Shown: positions 10,401 to 22,400 of the stretch, piece after piece
Numbering within the stretch: position 1 is the stretch's first letter
Layout: each line of letters begins with the position of its first letter
Assembly (NCBI RefSeq): GCF_042679305.1
Contig: NZ_JBHTMP010000004.1
Location: 140,963 to 204,962, forward strand
Length of the DNA: 64,000 bases
DNA from: Micromonospora_H sonneratiae
GTDB lineage: Bacteria > Actinomycetota > Actinomycetes > Mycobacteriales > Micromonosporaceae
Direction of reading: 5' to 3'
The notes under the pieces: generated by a model
The model's input: only the letters and a program-made list of their open reading frames with translations
What the model was told of the DNA's origin: nothing
Databases searched by the model: none
Translations under genes and position numbers: made by a program

Positions 10401-13400
10401 GAGGAACAGCTCCCGGGCGCCCGGTATGCGCGGCCCGATCAGGGCACCGAACTGCGTACCTGGCAGCAGGTCGACGTCGCCGCTGCCCCACCCCACCTCG
10501 AACCGCCCGTTGCGTACGGTGACCTGCACCGGGGCCGGACCGCGCAGCGGCACCTGCCCCATGCGGGACAGACCCGCGCCCAGTGCGTGGTAGTTGGCTC
10601 GGGTCGTGACCGCGAGACCGCCGCCCGGCAGCGCCGCGGTCACCGGGCCTGGCAGCGGCCGGACTCCCTGCTCGGACTGGCTGAACATGGGCGGGAAGAA
10701 CTCGGGCACCCGGCGGGAGCGGATCACCTGCCAGTCGACGATTTCTCCGGTCTCCCGGTCGCGGGCCACAGCCTCCAGTCGGGTGCCCCTGGATCCGTTG
10801 TCCACCTCGACGAAGTCGACGTCGGCTCCCTGCGGAGTGACCAGGATGTCGTTGTTGAGCACCGTCGCGATGCGCTGGATACGGCTCAGGGTGGCACCGT
10901 CGTCGACCAGCAGCAGGATGTCCTGACCCGGCCTGAGGTTCGCGTTGTTCAGCAGCCCGATGACCTCGTGGTCGCCGAGGGCCTGCAGTTCGCCGTTGGG
11001 TTGTACCCGGGCCAGCTTGTCCCCGACGGTGGTCAGGGCGAGGGCATACTGGGTGCTCGGCCGCCACCCGGAGAGCAGGTAGTTGCGCATCCGGTCGAAG
11101 TCCGCCTGCGGCACGGAGGCGAAACCACCCCGGAAGGTCACCTGGGTGTCGTAGCCATCGTTGAGCATTTGGAACCCGTCGCGCCCCACGAACGTCACCT
11201 CGGGCGGCCTGGTGTCGATGGTGATGCCGCCGCCGCCCAAGCCGCCACCGATGCCAGCGCCACCGAGGTACGTTCCGAACCCGCCGCCCCCGCCTCGGGT
11301 GTTTTCATCGGTGTCGGTCGCTGTCGTGCTGCTCTCGGTCGTGGCGGTGGTTGCCTCGATGGTCCTGGTCGTGTTTGTCGCGGTTGCGGTCGGGTTGGTC
11401 GTACTGCTGCTGGTGTTGGTGCTCGTGCTGGTGGTGGCGTTGGTGGCACCGCCGGCGGCACCCGATCCCGGTGGTCGGCGGTTGTCGCGGGAGGAGCCGG
11501 TGACGACGCTGGTGGCCGGTGTTTTCCGGGCCGCGTCGAGGCGCTCCAGTTCGGCGTCGAACGTCTCACGCAATCCGTTGAGCTCATTGACGATCCGGGG
11601 CAGGACCGCGCTCTGCGTCGGGGTCAGTCCGTCCGTCGTGGTGGGCAGATTGTCGAGCTGACGCAGCGCGGTGCGGTATGCGGTCAGCGCCAGGGTCAGT
11701 GGCCGAGTCTGGCCGACGGGAACGTTCTCGACCACCTCGTCGTACTGCCGCTGCATGTCGGTCAGGGCCGCACGTAGGCCGGGCACCGCGCGTAGTGCGT
11801 CCGCCACTGCCGCGTTCGCTGTGGCCAGCGAGTCGGACTCCAGCGGAACGAGAGCGGCGGTGACATCGTCCAGCAGGGTGACGACCTGCTCCATGCTGTC
11901 GATCAGGCTGTTACGGTCGGCGGTGGACGGACCGATCCCACCGATCCAGGTACCGAGTTGGTTGACGATGGTCTGGTACGGGCCCTGCACGGCCTGCCAG
12001 GCGGCGGTCAGGGTCTCGGGTACGGCGTCGCCGGCCCGCTCGATGCGGCCACGGAGGTCGCGGAACCGCGTCACCACCGGACGCCACGCCTGATGGATCT
12101 CGCGCAGGTTGATCGTCCGAGCCCGGGTCTCGGTGACCCCGCCGATCTCCTCGGTCAGCCTGGCGATGCTGTCCCGCAGCGCCATGACCTGTTCGAGCGT
12201 CGGCGGCGCCGGCTGTCCGGTCCGGGCCGCGTTGGCCAGCGCCTGGTGTTCGGCGATGATCTCGTCTCGCAGGTTACGGACCCGGTTCCGCCAGTCCACC
12301 ACGTTCTCGCCGTTCGGACCGAGGGCGTCCAGTTGGCCCAGCGCCTGTCGGACCCGGGCGGTCAGGCTCGGCAGAGTACGGCCGATCTCGTCGACCGCGT
12401 CCCGGGCGGTCGGGTCGACACCGCTCGCGGTGCCCGGGTTCGAGGCAGCGTTGGTAGTGGTCGCGCTCGGACTGCCACCGATTCTGAGGCCGGTGCGGTT
12501 GGTCGCCGGCGGGCGTTGCTGTGGACGGTTTAGAACCTGTTCGGTGTCCATGACGATCTGCCCGTACGTCGTGTCCAGCTCACTGATCTGGTCCAGGACG
12601 CCGTCGTACGCGGCACCCCGGCTGCTTCCCGCGCCGCCGTAGCCGATCTCCACGTTGTGGGACAGGTCCGCCAGGCCCTGCTCGTAGCCGCGGAGAGTAT
12701 TGGTCAGATTGGTGGTGAACACCTCCAGGCCGCTGCCCCACGGGGTGGCCCATTGGTGGTCAGGGTCACGGGTCAGGCCCTCTTCCTGCTCCTGGTGCGC
12801 CCGGTCGATGGCGGCGTTGACGGCCTGGCGCAGGCCGGCGAGCTGCGTACGGCGTCGGGCCAGCCAGGCGTTGATCTCCTGAAGCTGCTGTTGCGGGTCT
12901 CTGGGCGGCCGGGAGGTGTCTGGAGTGATCGGGTCCGGGATCAGCGAGGTTACGTCACTGCTCGTGTCGGCAGTGACCGTACTCTTCTTTCCCTTGCCGC
13001 CTGGCTCCGCTGCCGGCTCCGGCAGCGCTTGTTCGATCGCGGCGACCGCTTCCGACCAGGTCTGGTGGGTGTCGACGAAGTTCCGCAGCGGCCCCTGCCA
13101 ACTCGGACCGTCGGTGGGTAGCAGGTTCGCCGGCAGTTCGTCGGGCAGGTTGTCGTTGGCGAGCGCGTCGGCCGCCACCTGCGCGGCTTCGGCTGCGGTG
13201 ACCGCGGTCAGCCGGAGCAGGTCCGCGTCGGCTACCGGCGGTGTCGCGTCGGACAGTGCCGCGATGGCCGTGTTGTGCCGGGTGACCAGGTCGGTCGCGT
13301 TCTGCCGCCACCGGCCGGCCTGGTCGAACAACTGTTGGAGGAGCTGTCGGTCGACCCCGCCCGGGGTTGCCGTGGCGGCATTCAGCGCCTGTTCAGCGGC

Positions 13401-16400
13401 GTCGATCGCGTCGGCCCAGTCACGGTATGCGGCATCGGTGGTACGCAGCCGGTCCAGATACGCCTGCTGGACGAACGCGGAACCTCCGGCCTGCCCGGTC
13501 GGCACGTTCCGGGGCAGGGTACGCGTGCTCGTCGCGTTGGCTGTCACCACCTCGGCGGTGACCCGCAGCCGTTCACGTAGCCGTCGCGCGTCGGGCACGT
13601 TCGTGGTGTGCTGACTGAGGGCGTTCAGCGCGGCCTCGTGGCGGGTACGCAACCCGTCGGTGTTGGTGAGCCACGTGTCGACAGCCTGGACGAGACCGGC
13701 AAACTCGGACGGTTGACCGGTCGTGGTCTGACTGTCGTCGGTCGCGGTCTGGCTGTCGTCGGTCGAGGCCCGCTCGGTCGGCTCGACCGTCTGGGTCTGT
13801 TCGGTGGTTACCGTGGTGGTGCCACCCGGCCGGATCACGTCCTCGATCCGAGGCCCGCCGGTGGAGTCGGAGATCGCCGCCTCCGCCGCCCGGATGGCAC
13901 GGGCCCACTGCTGGTAGGCGGCCTGGAATCCACGCAGCGGTGCCAGGTAGCCGCCCGCCTGCGACGGGGTCATGACGGCCGGCGCGGTCTGTGGCAGTCC
14001 AGCGGCCATTGCCGCATACCGGGCGGCGATCAGCGCCTGGTGTCCCGCCGTGAGCTGTTCCCGCAGCGCGGTTTCGTTGGCCAGGCCGACGATGTTGGCC
14101 AGTGCGGCCTCGTGGCGGCGTTGAAGATCCTGGTGCCGAGCCCGGTGGACGGCCACGTCCGCGAAGAGCCGTCGCGCGGTCTCCACCGCGATCGGATCGA
14201 CCGGCGGATTCTGGAGGCTGGTGGGCGGGCGTCCGCCACCACGTCCACCGCCACCGCCACCGCCACCACCTCGGCCGTTTCCGCCGCGTCGGTCTCGACC
14301 GTCGTCCCGGTGATCACCGTCTCGGCGTCCACCACCACCGAAGAAGCCGCCACCGCGCCGGTTACCCGAGTCTCCACTCCCGCCGCCGCGTCCACCGCCG
14401 TCGTTGTTGCCACCACGGTCCGGATCGGGGCCGTCGTAGCCGTCGCGGCCACCCGGTCCGCTGATGACGGTGTGCCGGCCCCTCGGCTGGGAGTCGTCGT
14501 AGTGGACCAGGCGGATCTCCCGTACCCGGGTGGGGGTGGTGGAAAGCGTCTCCCGGGCGATACGCAGCGCATCCTGGACCGGCCACCCGTAGGCTCCGGC
14601 GGAGATGATCGGGAAGGCGATCGAGCCCAGCCCGAGCCGGTCGGCCTCGCGTAGCGCGGTGCGGTAGGCGGAGCGCAGTTGGTCGCTACGGTCCTGGGTC
14701 GCGCTGTACACCGGGCCGACCGAGTGGATGATGTGACGTGCGGGCAGGATGCCGGCGCCCGTGGCCACCGACTCGCCGACCTGGATGCCGTTCGGCCAGT
14801 GCTGGCGCAACTCCTGCATGATCGTCGGATTGTTGGCATGCACCGCGAGGTCGGTGCCACCACCGCCGCGTAGGGCAGCGTTGGCAGCGGTGACGACGGC
14901 GTCCACCCGCTGTTCCTGGATCCGGCCGAACACCTCGGTCACCGTCACCAGCCCCGGCTGCGGGGCGGGGGCGGTCGGTGCCGGTGTGGTCGTGTTGGCT
15001 GTCGTGGTTGTGGTTGTCGTGCTGGTGTTCCCGCCGACGGACGTATCGGACCGCTGCGGCGGGTCGATCGCGTTCTCAGCCGCGACGATCGCATCGGACC
15101 ACGCCCGGTACGCGTCGTCCACCGCGGCCAGCAGCGGCTGGTAGAGGTCGGCGCTGGTCTCGTCGAGATTGTCGGGTGCCTCGTCCGGTACGTCCCGGCG
15201 CATTCGCCGGGTGTCGGTGACCAACACCTCGGCGAAGGCGTTGTCCATCCGCTCGGCCAGTTCGGCGGCGTTCGGGATGGTGGTGTCAGGTGCCCGTAGC
15301 ACGTCCATCGCGGCGTTGTGCCGCCGCTCGAAGCGGGTGAACCCCTCGTTCCACTCCGCCACGTTCAGGAACAGTTCGTGGGTCTGTGCCACCCGGTCCT
15401 GATTCCGTAGGGGCGGTGGTGACGGGGGAGTGATCGGACTCTGTTGCCGTGACCGTGCCGTTTCGAGTCCCAGCAGCACCGAGCGCGCCTCGGCCAGCGC
15501 GTTCTGCACCTCGTCCATCACCCGTTCGAGTCGCCCACCGATGATCAACGCCAGGTGCACCTGCCGTACGTCGAACTCCTCGATACTGTCGGGGAGCCAC
15601 TGATTGCCCTGGTCGCGCAGTTCTCGATAGGTGGCCCGGGCAGCGATCAGCCGGGTGGTGATCTCGGTGGTGTCCACTCCGGTCAGTGTCACCGTACGTA
15701 GCGCCGCCAGGGTCTGGTCGATGCGGACCAGCGGATTCTCGCGCACTATCCGGTCGTACATCCGCAGCGCGAGATCGGTTACCTGCTGGACGGCTGCTTC
15801 AACAGCGGCGGGTCCGCTGACCACGGTTTCCAGAGCGTCCACGGTTGCGGCGAACTCGGTCGCCGTCCGCACCTGCGCCTGCAGTGCCAGGTGGGCGTCG
15901 CGGGCTTCGTTGCCCGTGGGGGGTGGCGTCTGCCGGGCCGGAAGGGGGGTGAGTAGGTCGGTCAACCTCGTTGCGGCGGGTGCCGTCGCCGCGTTCTGGG
16001 AGATCACCGCTGCGGCCTCGGCGGCCCTGTTCCGCCGCGTGGTCAGGCTCTCCAGGCTCGCGTCGTGGACGACGAGGAGGTTTTCCAGGTACGTACGCCG
16101 GGCGGCCAGATCGGCGGCATTGGTGGTGGGGGCGGCGACAGCCTCGATGTCGGCGAGGACCCGGTCCAGTTCGGTCAGGTGGGCGATCGCATCCGTGGTT
16201 GTCACGATCTGCTGTACGAGGTCATTGGCGCTGTCGCCCTCGCCGAGGCGACCGATCCGCCGCATCGCCTCGTTCACGGCGGCCTCGGCCAGCCGCAGCC
16301 GCTGCCAGAGGTGGTTGACGTCCGCACCGTTCTGCGCGGCGGTCAGTAGCGCCGAGGTCGCGTTCGTCATCCGCTCGTCGACCAGGGTGGTCTCGACCGC

Positions 16401-19400
16401 TTCGTTGAGTGCGGCGGTCAGCCGGTCCCGCTCGGCGGCCAACGGGCCGACAGCGTCGGCCAGTTGCGCCTCCAGAACCGACACGACGCTCTCCAGCGCC
16501 TGGTACGCATCGACCAGGGACCGCAGGGCACGTAGTGCCGCCACCGCCCGGGCGTCGTCCAGGGCGGAGACCGGCTCGTTGCCCCGGGCCACGCGGTAGT
16601 CCGCGGTGTACCGTTCGATCGCCGCTCGCGCCCGGTCGACCCGGCCCGCCACATCAGGATGGTCGGCCTCGCCGAGCTGACCGAGTACGTCCTCGGCCCG
16701 CGACAGCAGGTCGTCGAGCCGCTGGTCGTGGAAGTCGGCGATCCAGATGTCCAGGCTCTCGATCACGAACGCGCGTTCGGCGCTGACGGTGACCGCGGGG
16801 TCACCCGAGGTCAGTGCCTCGGCCCGGCTGATGCTGCGGACCAGTGCCTCGTGCCGGCTGATCGCGTCGGTGAGTGCCTGCCACTCCAGCGCCGCGTCGA
16901 CATCGGACAGGACGTCGATCGCCTCGCCGCTGGAGAGAGCTTCGTAGCGGTTGATCTCCTCCTGGAGTGCGGCCCGGCCCTGGGCCAACCGGAACCGGAT
17001 GTCCAGTGTGTTGGCACCCCCGGCAGCGGGAAAGACCAGCCCGTGTAGCGCCTGCTCGGCACGGCTCAACGTGCCGGTCGGATTCAACGCCGTGTAGCGT
17101 TCACGGAGCTCCTGGAGACCGTTGCGCAAGTCGGTGCGTTCGTCGGCGCTCGACAGCTCGACGGCCAGCGTCGCCCGGTAGGTGAGCAGGGCGTTGAGGT
17201 ACGCGCGGTAGCGCTCGACGGTCATCGGCAGGAGCTGGTCGGAAATCTGGTGCGGGTCCAACGCGCCACGTATGGCGAGGTAGCGGTCCCGCGTGGCCCG
17301 TACCGCCCGCTCCGCGTTGGTGATCGCGGTGAGTCGGTCGGTGACGTCCACCCCGGCGCGGTGGAGTTCGTTCAGCGCGTTCAGCACCTGCTGTCGCCAC
17401 TGTGGCAGCCGTTCGAGCATCCGCTCGGTGCGGACGATGTCCAGTTCGTTCTGTTGCAGTACGCGCATCGCGGCGAGGTTGCGGGCCCGTACCTCACTGT
17501 CCGTGACGGTCTGCTGTACCGGGCCGACGACGGTGTGCCGCGGCAGCGGCCGGGTGATCAACTGGGGCTGGGCGGCGGTCAGCTCCAGCACCTCGGGCAC
17601 CTGTTCGGTGGGCAGGATCAGGGTGGTGCCGTCGTCGTTGATCCGTATCCGGGCCAGGCTGGCGGACGTGGCACCGAACCAGTTCTCCGGGGGATGCCAG
17701 GAGATGAGGAACTCGACGCCCGCGCTGAGCCTGGTGAATTGGCGATGGGTGGTCTTGTCCCCGCGTTCGTAGGCGGTGGCGCCGCCACCGGTGGCGGCAC
17801 CGGCACCACCGCCCAACGACAGGCCGCCCTTGAGGGCCAGCTCGGTGATGACCGCCTCGCTCGACGTCTTGAGTTTCCCGGTGACGTCGAATTCGACGCC
17901 GTACCCGCGGCCGGTTCCGCGATTGCTGTTGCCCTTCTCGATCAACCGCTGGAAGTCCTTCAACAGCACTTCGCTGAGTGGGCCGAGGTTGGTCAGGTGC
18001 AGGATGTCGGCGGACAGCTCCAGGGTTCCGGCGTCGTCGGTGAAGACCCCGAACTCCGACAGCGGGATGCTGACCTGCCCGTCGATCATCGTCAGCAGGT
18101 TGTGGATCAGGAAGTTCGGACTGAGCACGGTCTCTATCGCGTCGTGCAGGTACGCGTTGCTGGTGAGCCAGGACGTACCGGGTCCGAGTATCTTGCCCAG
18201 GCCCTTGGGGCTGAAGAGTTGGGCCACCGCGGCCCGGAGATCCCTGAGGCCGCCGACGAACTCGACGTCGCCCTCGGCGAGGTGGTTCGCGGTCAGGGGC
18301 AGCCCCTTGGTCAGGGTGTGGTGCGCGGTGCCCAGGGGAATCTCCTGGAACTCCGTGACGATCAGCTCCCGACGGGGCTGCATCGTCGGATTGATCGGGT
18401 TGGCGGTGAAGGACCGGGGTACCGGCGCCGGCCGCGACCGGGTCGGCTTCGCGGTGGCTTGCTCCACGGTCGGAGAGGTCACCACCACCTCGGTGGGCGG
18501 CCGGTAGCCGAGTGCGTTCTCCTCGGTGGTGATGGTCGCGGCGTAGGCGGCGAACGTGCCGATGAGCTGTTTGAGTGGCTCGTCCAGGGCGTCCAGGGCA
18601 TCGACGGACTCCACCGTGGCCGGGTCGGTGGCCAGCGCGGTCTCGGCAGCGGTGATCGCGTCGGCGAACGCCTTCTTCCGATCCGTCAACTGGTTGCGTC
18701 GGGCCTGCAGGTCGCTCGGCGCGGCCTGGCTCAGCTCAGCCTGAGCTGCCTCGGCCCGCTCGTCCAACGTGGTACGTCCACTGATCGCAATTTTGGCGAA
18801 CTGTACGCCGACGGCGTGCGATATCCGGGAGCGGACGATCGCGGGACTGTTGTAGGAGATTTCGATCGCCGCGCCCTCCATCGCGCTCACCGCGTTGTCG
18901 ATGGCGGTTCTGAGCCCTTCGAGCGCCCCGACCGGGTCGGTGCCGACCAGGCCGGCGGCGGTGGCGGCATCGGCGACGGCGGTGTTCCAGGCGGTGATGA
19001 GCGCCGCCCTGGCAGTCCCGTCCAACCGGGGGAGCAGGTCGTCCAACAGGGTGTCCAGCGGTACGACCGTGCTGCGCAGGGGGGCGGGTACGGTCGAGGT
19101 GACCGGTGTTCCGGCCAGTGCGGATTCGGCCTCGGCCAGCACGCCGGCCCAGGCTTCGTAGGCGGTGTTGACGTCGCCGAACGGCAGGGCGTCGAACTGG
19201 TAGTCGACGTTGACCCCGGCCGCTCGCAGGTCGTTTCGAGCCTTCGTCACCGCTGCCTGCGCCTGGGTCAGCCGCTCGGACAGCTCCGGTGCGAGTCCTG
19301 GACTGTCCAGTAGCGTCCGGGTCTGTTTTGTCATCAGGGGGTCGGCGGCCCGCCAGGCCTCGAACTCGGCTGTTTCCGTTTCGGCGCGGGCCTGCCTGAT

Positions 19401-22400
19401 CTCGGCATCCTCGCCCAACTGGAGCGATTCGGCCGTGGCCTGCACCAGCTCGACCTGGTCCTCCATCGCCATCAACAGGTCGACGACCGGTCGTAGCGCG
19501 GCCAGCCCCTCGGATACCTGGAGGTTGGTCCAGGTGGAGATCGGGCGGTCCCACGGCAGGTGGCTCGGCCGCTCTACCTGGTCGTACGCCTCGATGACGG
19601 CGTCTGCCGACTGGTTGAACCGTCGCCTGTGCTGTTCGACGTGCGTGCCCTGGTCGGTGAGTACCCTGAGCGCCTGCTCGAACTGCCGGTTGAGCTCCTG
19701 TAGGGAGCCGGTGATGTCGGCCAGCGCGTGTTGGGCGGTGGAGAGCAGAGCCCGGTCCTCGGAGTTGTAGCCGGCCTCGGCGACCTGCGCTATCTCCACC
19801 GGGTACCCCATGAAGGTGCCACCGCGGATCAGGTAGTTGACCCGGTACCTGCTGCTGTCCCGGTAGAGTTCGGCGAACGGCAGGGCGGCCGCGCCAAGCC
19901 CGGTGTCCGACTGGACGATGGCGCTGAGCTGCACGTCGAACTCGAACTGGGCCAGGTTGCCGATCTGGAGCAGGCCCACACTGTCGTCGAACTTGCTACC
20001 CGCGCTGGTCCCCCGGGACGTGCTGTTGCTGATGTTGCCCGATCCGCCGACGGAGATCTCCTTGATCGCCCGGCTCAACGGATTGTCCGGCTTCGGACCG
20101 TAGGAGTACCGCAGGCCCAGGCCGCTGTATCTGCGGCCGTGCGAGCTGCTGACCGACGTCCCATGTTCCGTGCTGGACAGGTGCTTGCCCTCCAGCGCGT
20201 GCTTGCCCGGTGTGAGTCCTCGATAGGTGGGGTTGATCAGCTCGGCGAAGAAGGTGACGCGGTAGGTGTGGTCGGTGAACATTCCCCGGTAGCCGACGGT
20301 GACGGTCAAACCGGCCATCATCGACTCCAGGAGGCCACCACCGGGATGGAGGTGGAACAGCTTGGCGATCTCGTCGCTGATCGCCATGGCCTGGAAGAAG
20401 TTGTGCTGCTGGTACAACCGCCCGATCAACGCGTCGCGGAACTCCCGCATGTCCGGCACCCGCAACGGTGCGACGTGCCCGAGCCCGTCGTTGCGTAACA
20501 CGGACGGTGGGGGCAGCAGCTGCAGCCGGGCGGCGTTGATCGGTACGTCCGATTCGTGGCCGAGTGCCAGCCACGCCACCGGCGAGGTGGCCGACACCCC
20601 GCCCTTGTTCAGACCGCTGCGCCCGACGGGGCTGAGCCGGCCGTTCGAGTTGGTGGACCCGTTGGGACTGGCGGACTGTTTCGGCGAGTTGGACACCGCC
20701 GTTTGGCCCTTCTGGGGCGCCAGACCTCGGGCCAGCGCCTCATGCAGCTCCATCAGCACCAGCCCCGGCACGTTCTGCGGACGGGAGCGGTATGTGTCGT
20801 CAGCGTGGAGACCGTAGCGGTTGGCCTCGTACATGCGTACCGAGATGGTCGCGACGTAGTTGGCCCAGCTCCAGACCTGGTGACTGATTTCGATGTCCAC
20901 CCGGTCGAGGACGCCGTGCAGCACCTGCGACCGGCCGTACGAGCGGGTGTTGGTGTAGGTGAACGAGCCGGGCGTGGCGGTGAGACCGTGTGGCGAACCG
21001 CCGAAGGCGGTGCCGAGACCGGGTAGCTCCACCCCGCCCTTCAGGCTTCCCCGTTCCGTGCCGACGGACTTGGAGATCGACGAGGTGCCGGCAAAGTGCA
21101 GGTAGCGGTATCCGTGGTCGGTTTCACCGATCGACGTCAGCTTGCGCGGCCGCAGGTTGAGGTGAACCTCCAGGTAGGTGTCGAACTCGGCGTCGAAGTT
21201 CCACTTGTCGCGCCACAGCAACTGCTGATTGGGCCCGGAGAAGTCGCGGCTCCTCGGCCCGGCACCGACGAGCGACTTCTGGATCTGGTCGTAGATCTCC
21301 GGCGGCACCTTGTCGATGCCGTGGTGGCGGAATCCCTGCTCGACGGCGGGCATGAGTTTGCTGGTGTGCACCATTGCCAGCGCGCCCTGGGGCATGTCCA
21401 GGTCGGGGGAGGGATACCAGGTCAAGCCGCTCACCGCGTCGGCCATGGTGGAGTGCCATTGTCCGGTCTGCGGATCGAGTTCCTCGACCAGGTCCTCGGC
21501 GGTCACCATGCTGAAGCCGAACTCGATGGGGTTGTCGAGCTGCGCCTGGGTGGGGGCGCCGAAGGAACGTACCACTGGAATCTGCTTGGCCAACGGGCTG
21601 CGGGTGTCCTCCAGCGACGCGCCGATCTCCATGTTGGTGCCGGGAAAGCCGCCCGGCATCGGCATGGCCGTCTCCATCTGCGTCGGCACGGCGGGCGTGA
21701 CGGTGAACGCGGAGATCATGATCTGCATCCGGCCGTCGAACTCCGCCAGCCAGTGTGCGCCGCCACCGACCGCGCCGCTGCCGGAGTAGCCCGAACCGAA
21801 CGTCACGCTGTCCTTGTTGGTGAAACCGGTGGAGAACTTGAGGCCGCCGATCTTCTTCATGAACTCGCCGATGGTGCCGCCGAGCGCTTCGGTGAACGGC
21901 AGTCCGAGCGAGCCGGCCAGCCCCAGGCCGTAGGTCCAGCTCCGGGTGGTGCTGCTGCCCAGGTCGACAAAGTCTCCGTAGTAGACCTCCATGTTGCCGG
22001 CCAGGGTGCGCTTGTAGGCCAGGCCGCCGTTGGCGTGGGTCTCGTCGAGCAGCTTGCCGTGTACGAGCAGGATCAGTCGTTCGTCGCCCAGCTTGCCGGG
22101 CTTGGTGAGCATGATCGGGTCCCCGCCATTGATGATTTCGTGGCTTCGCCGGATCAGGTTCTCGGTGGTCAGGGAGTTGACCAGGGTCAGCCAGTTGACG
22201 AAGTACGCGAGCTTCTGTGTCGCGTCGGCGTCGTCGCCCGGCAGGTTGGCCACCGGCAGGACCCCGTCGGGGCGTCCGGGGGGCAGAAATCCGGGGAAGT
22301 TGTCCCGGACCAGTTGCATGGCCGCGTCCATGACCCGGTTGGCGCCGTCGTCGAACCTGGTGAACCGGGTCATGGGCGGCAGGTAGCTGTAGAACTCCCG

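Noticed and set aside
6870..19313. Long plus-strand open frames opposite the giant gene (for example 6870-9341, 9462-11777 and 17250-19313).
   Set aside because: They are shadow frames caused by the very GC-rich third codon positions of the minus-strand gene. They have no family signatures and are rich in His, Arg and Gly.
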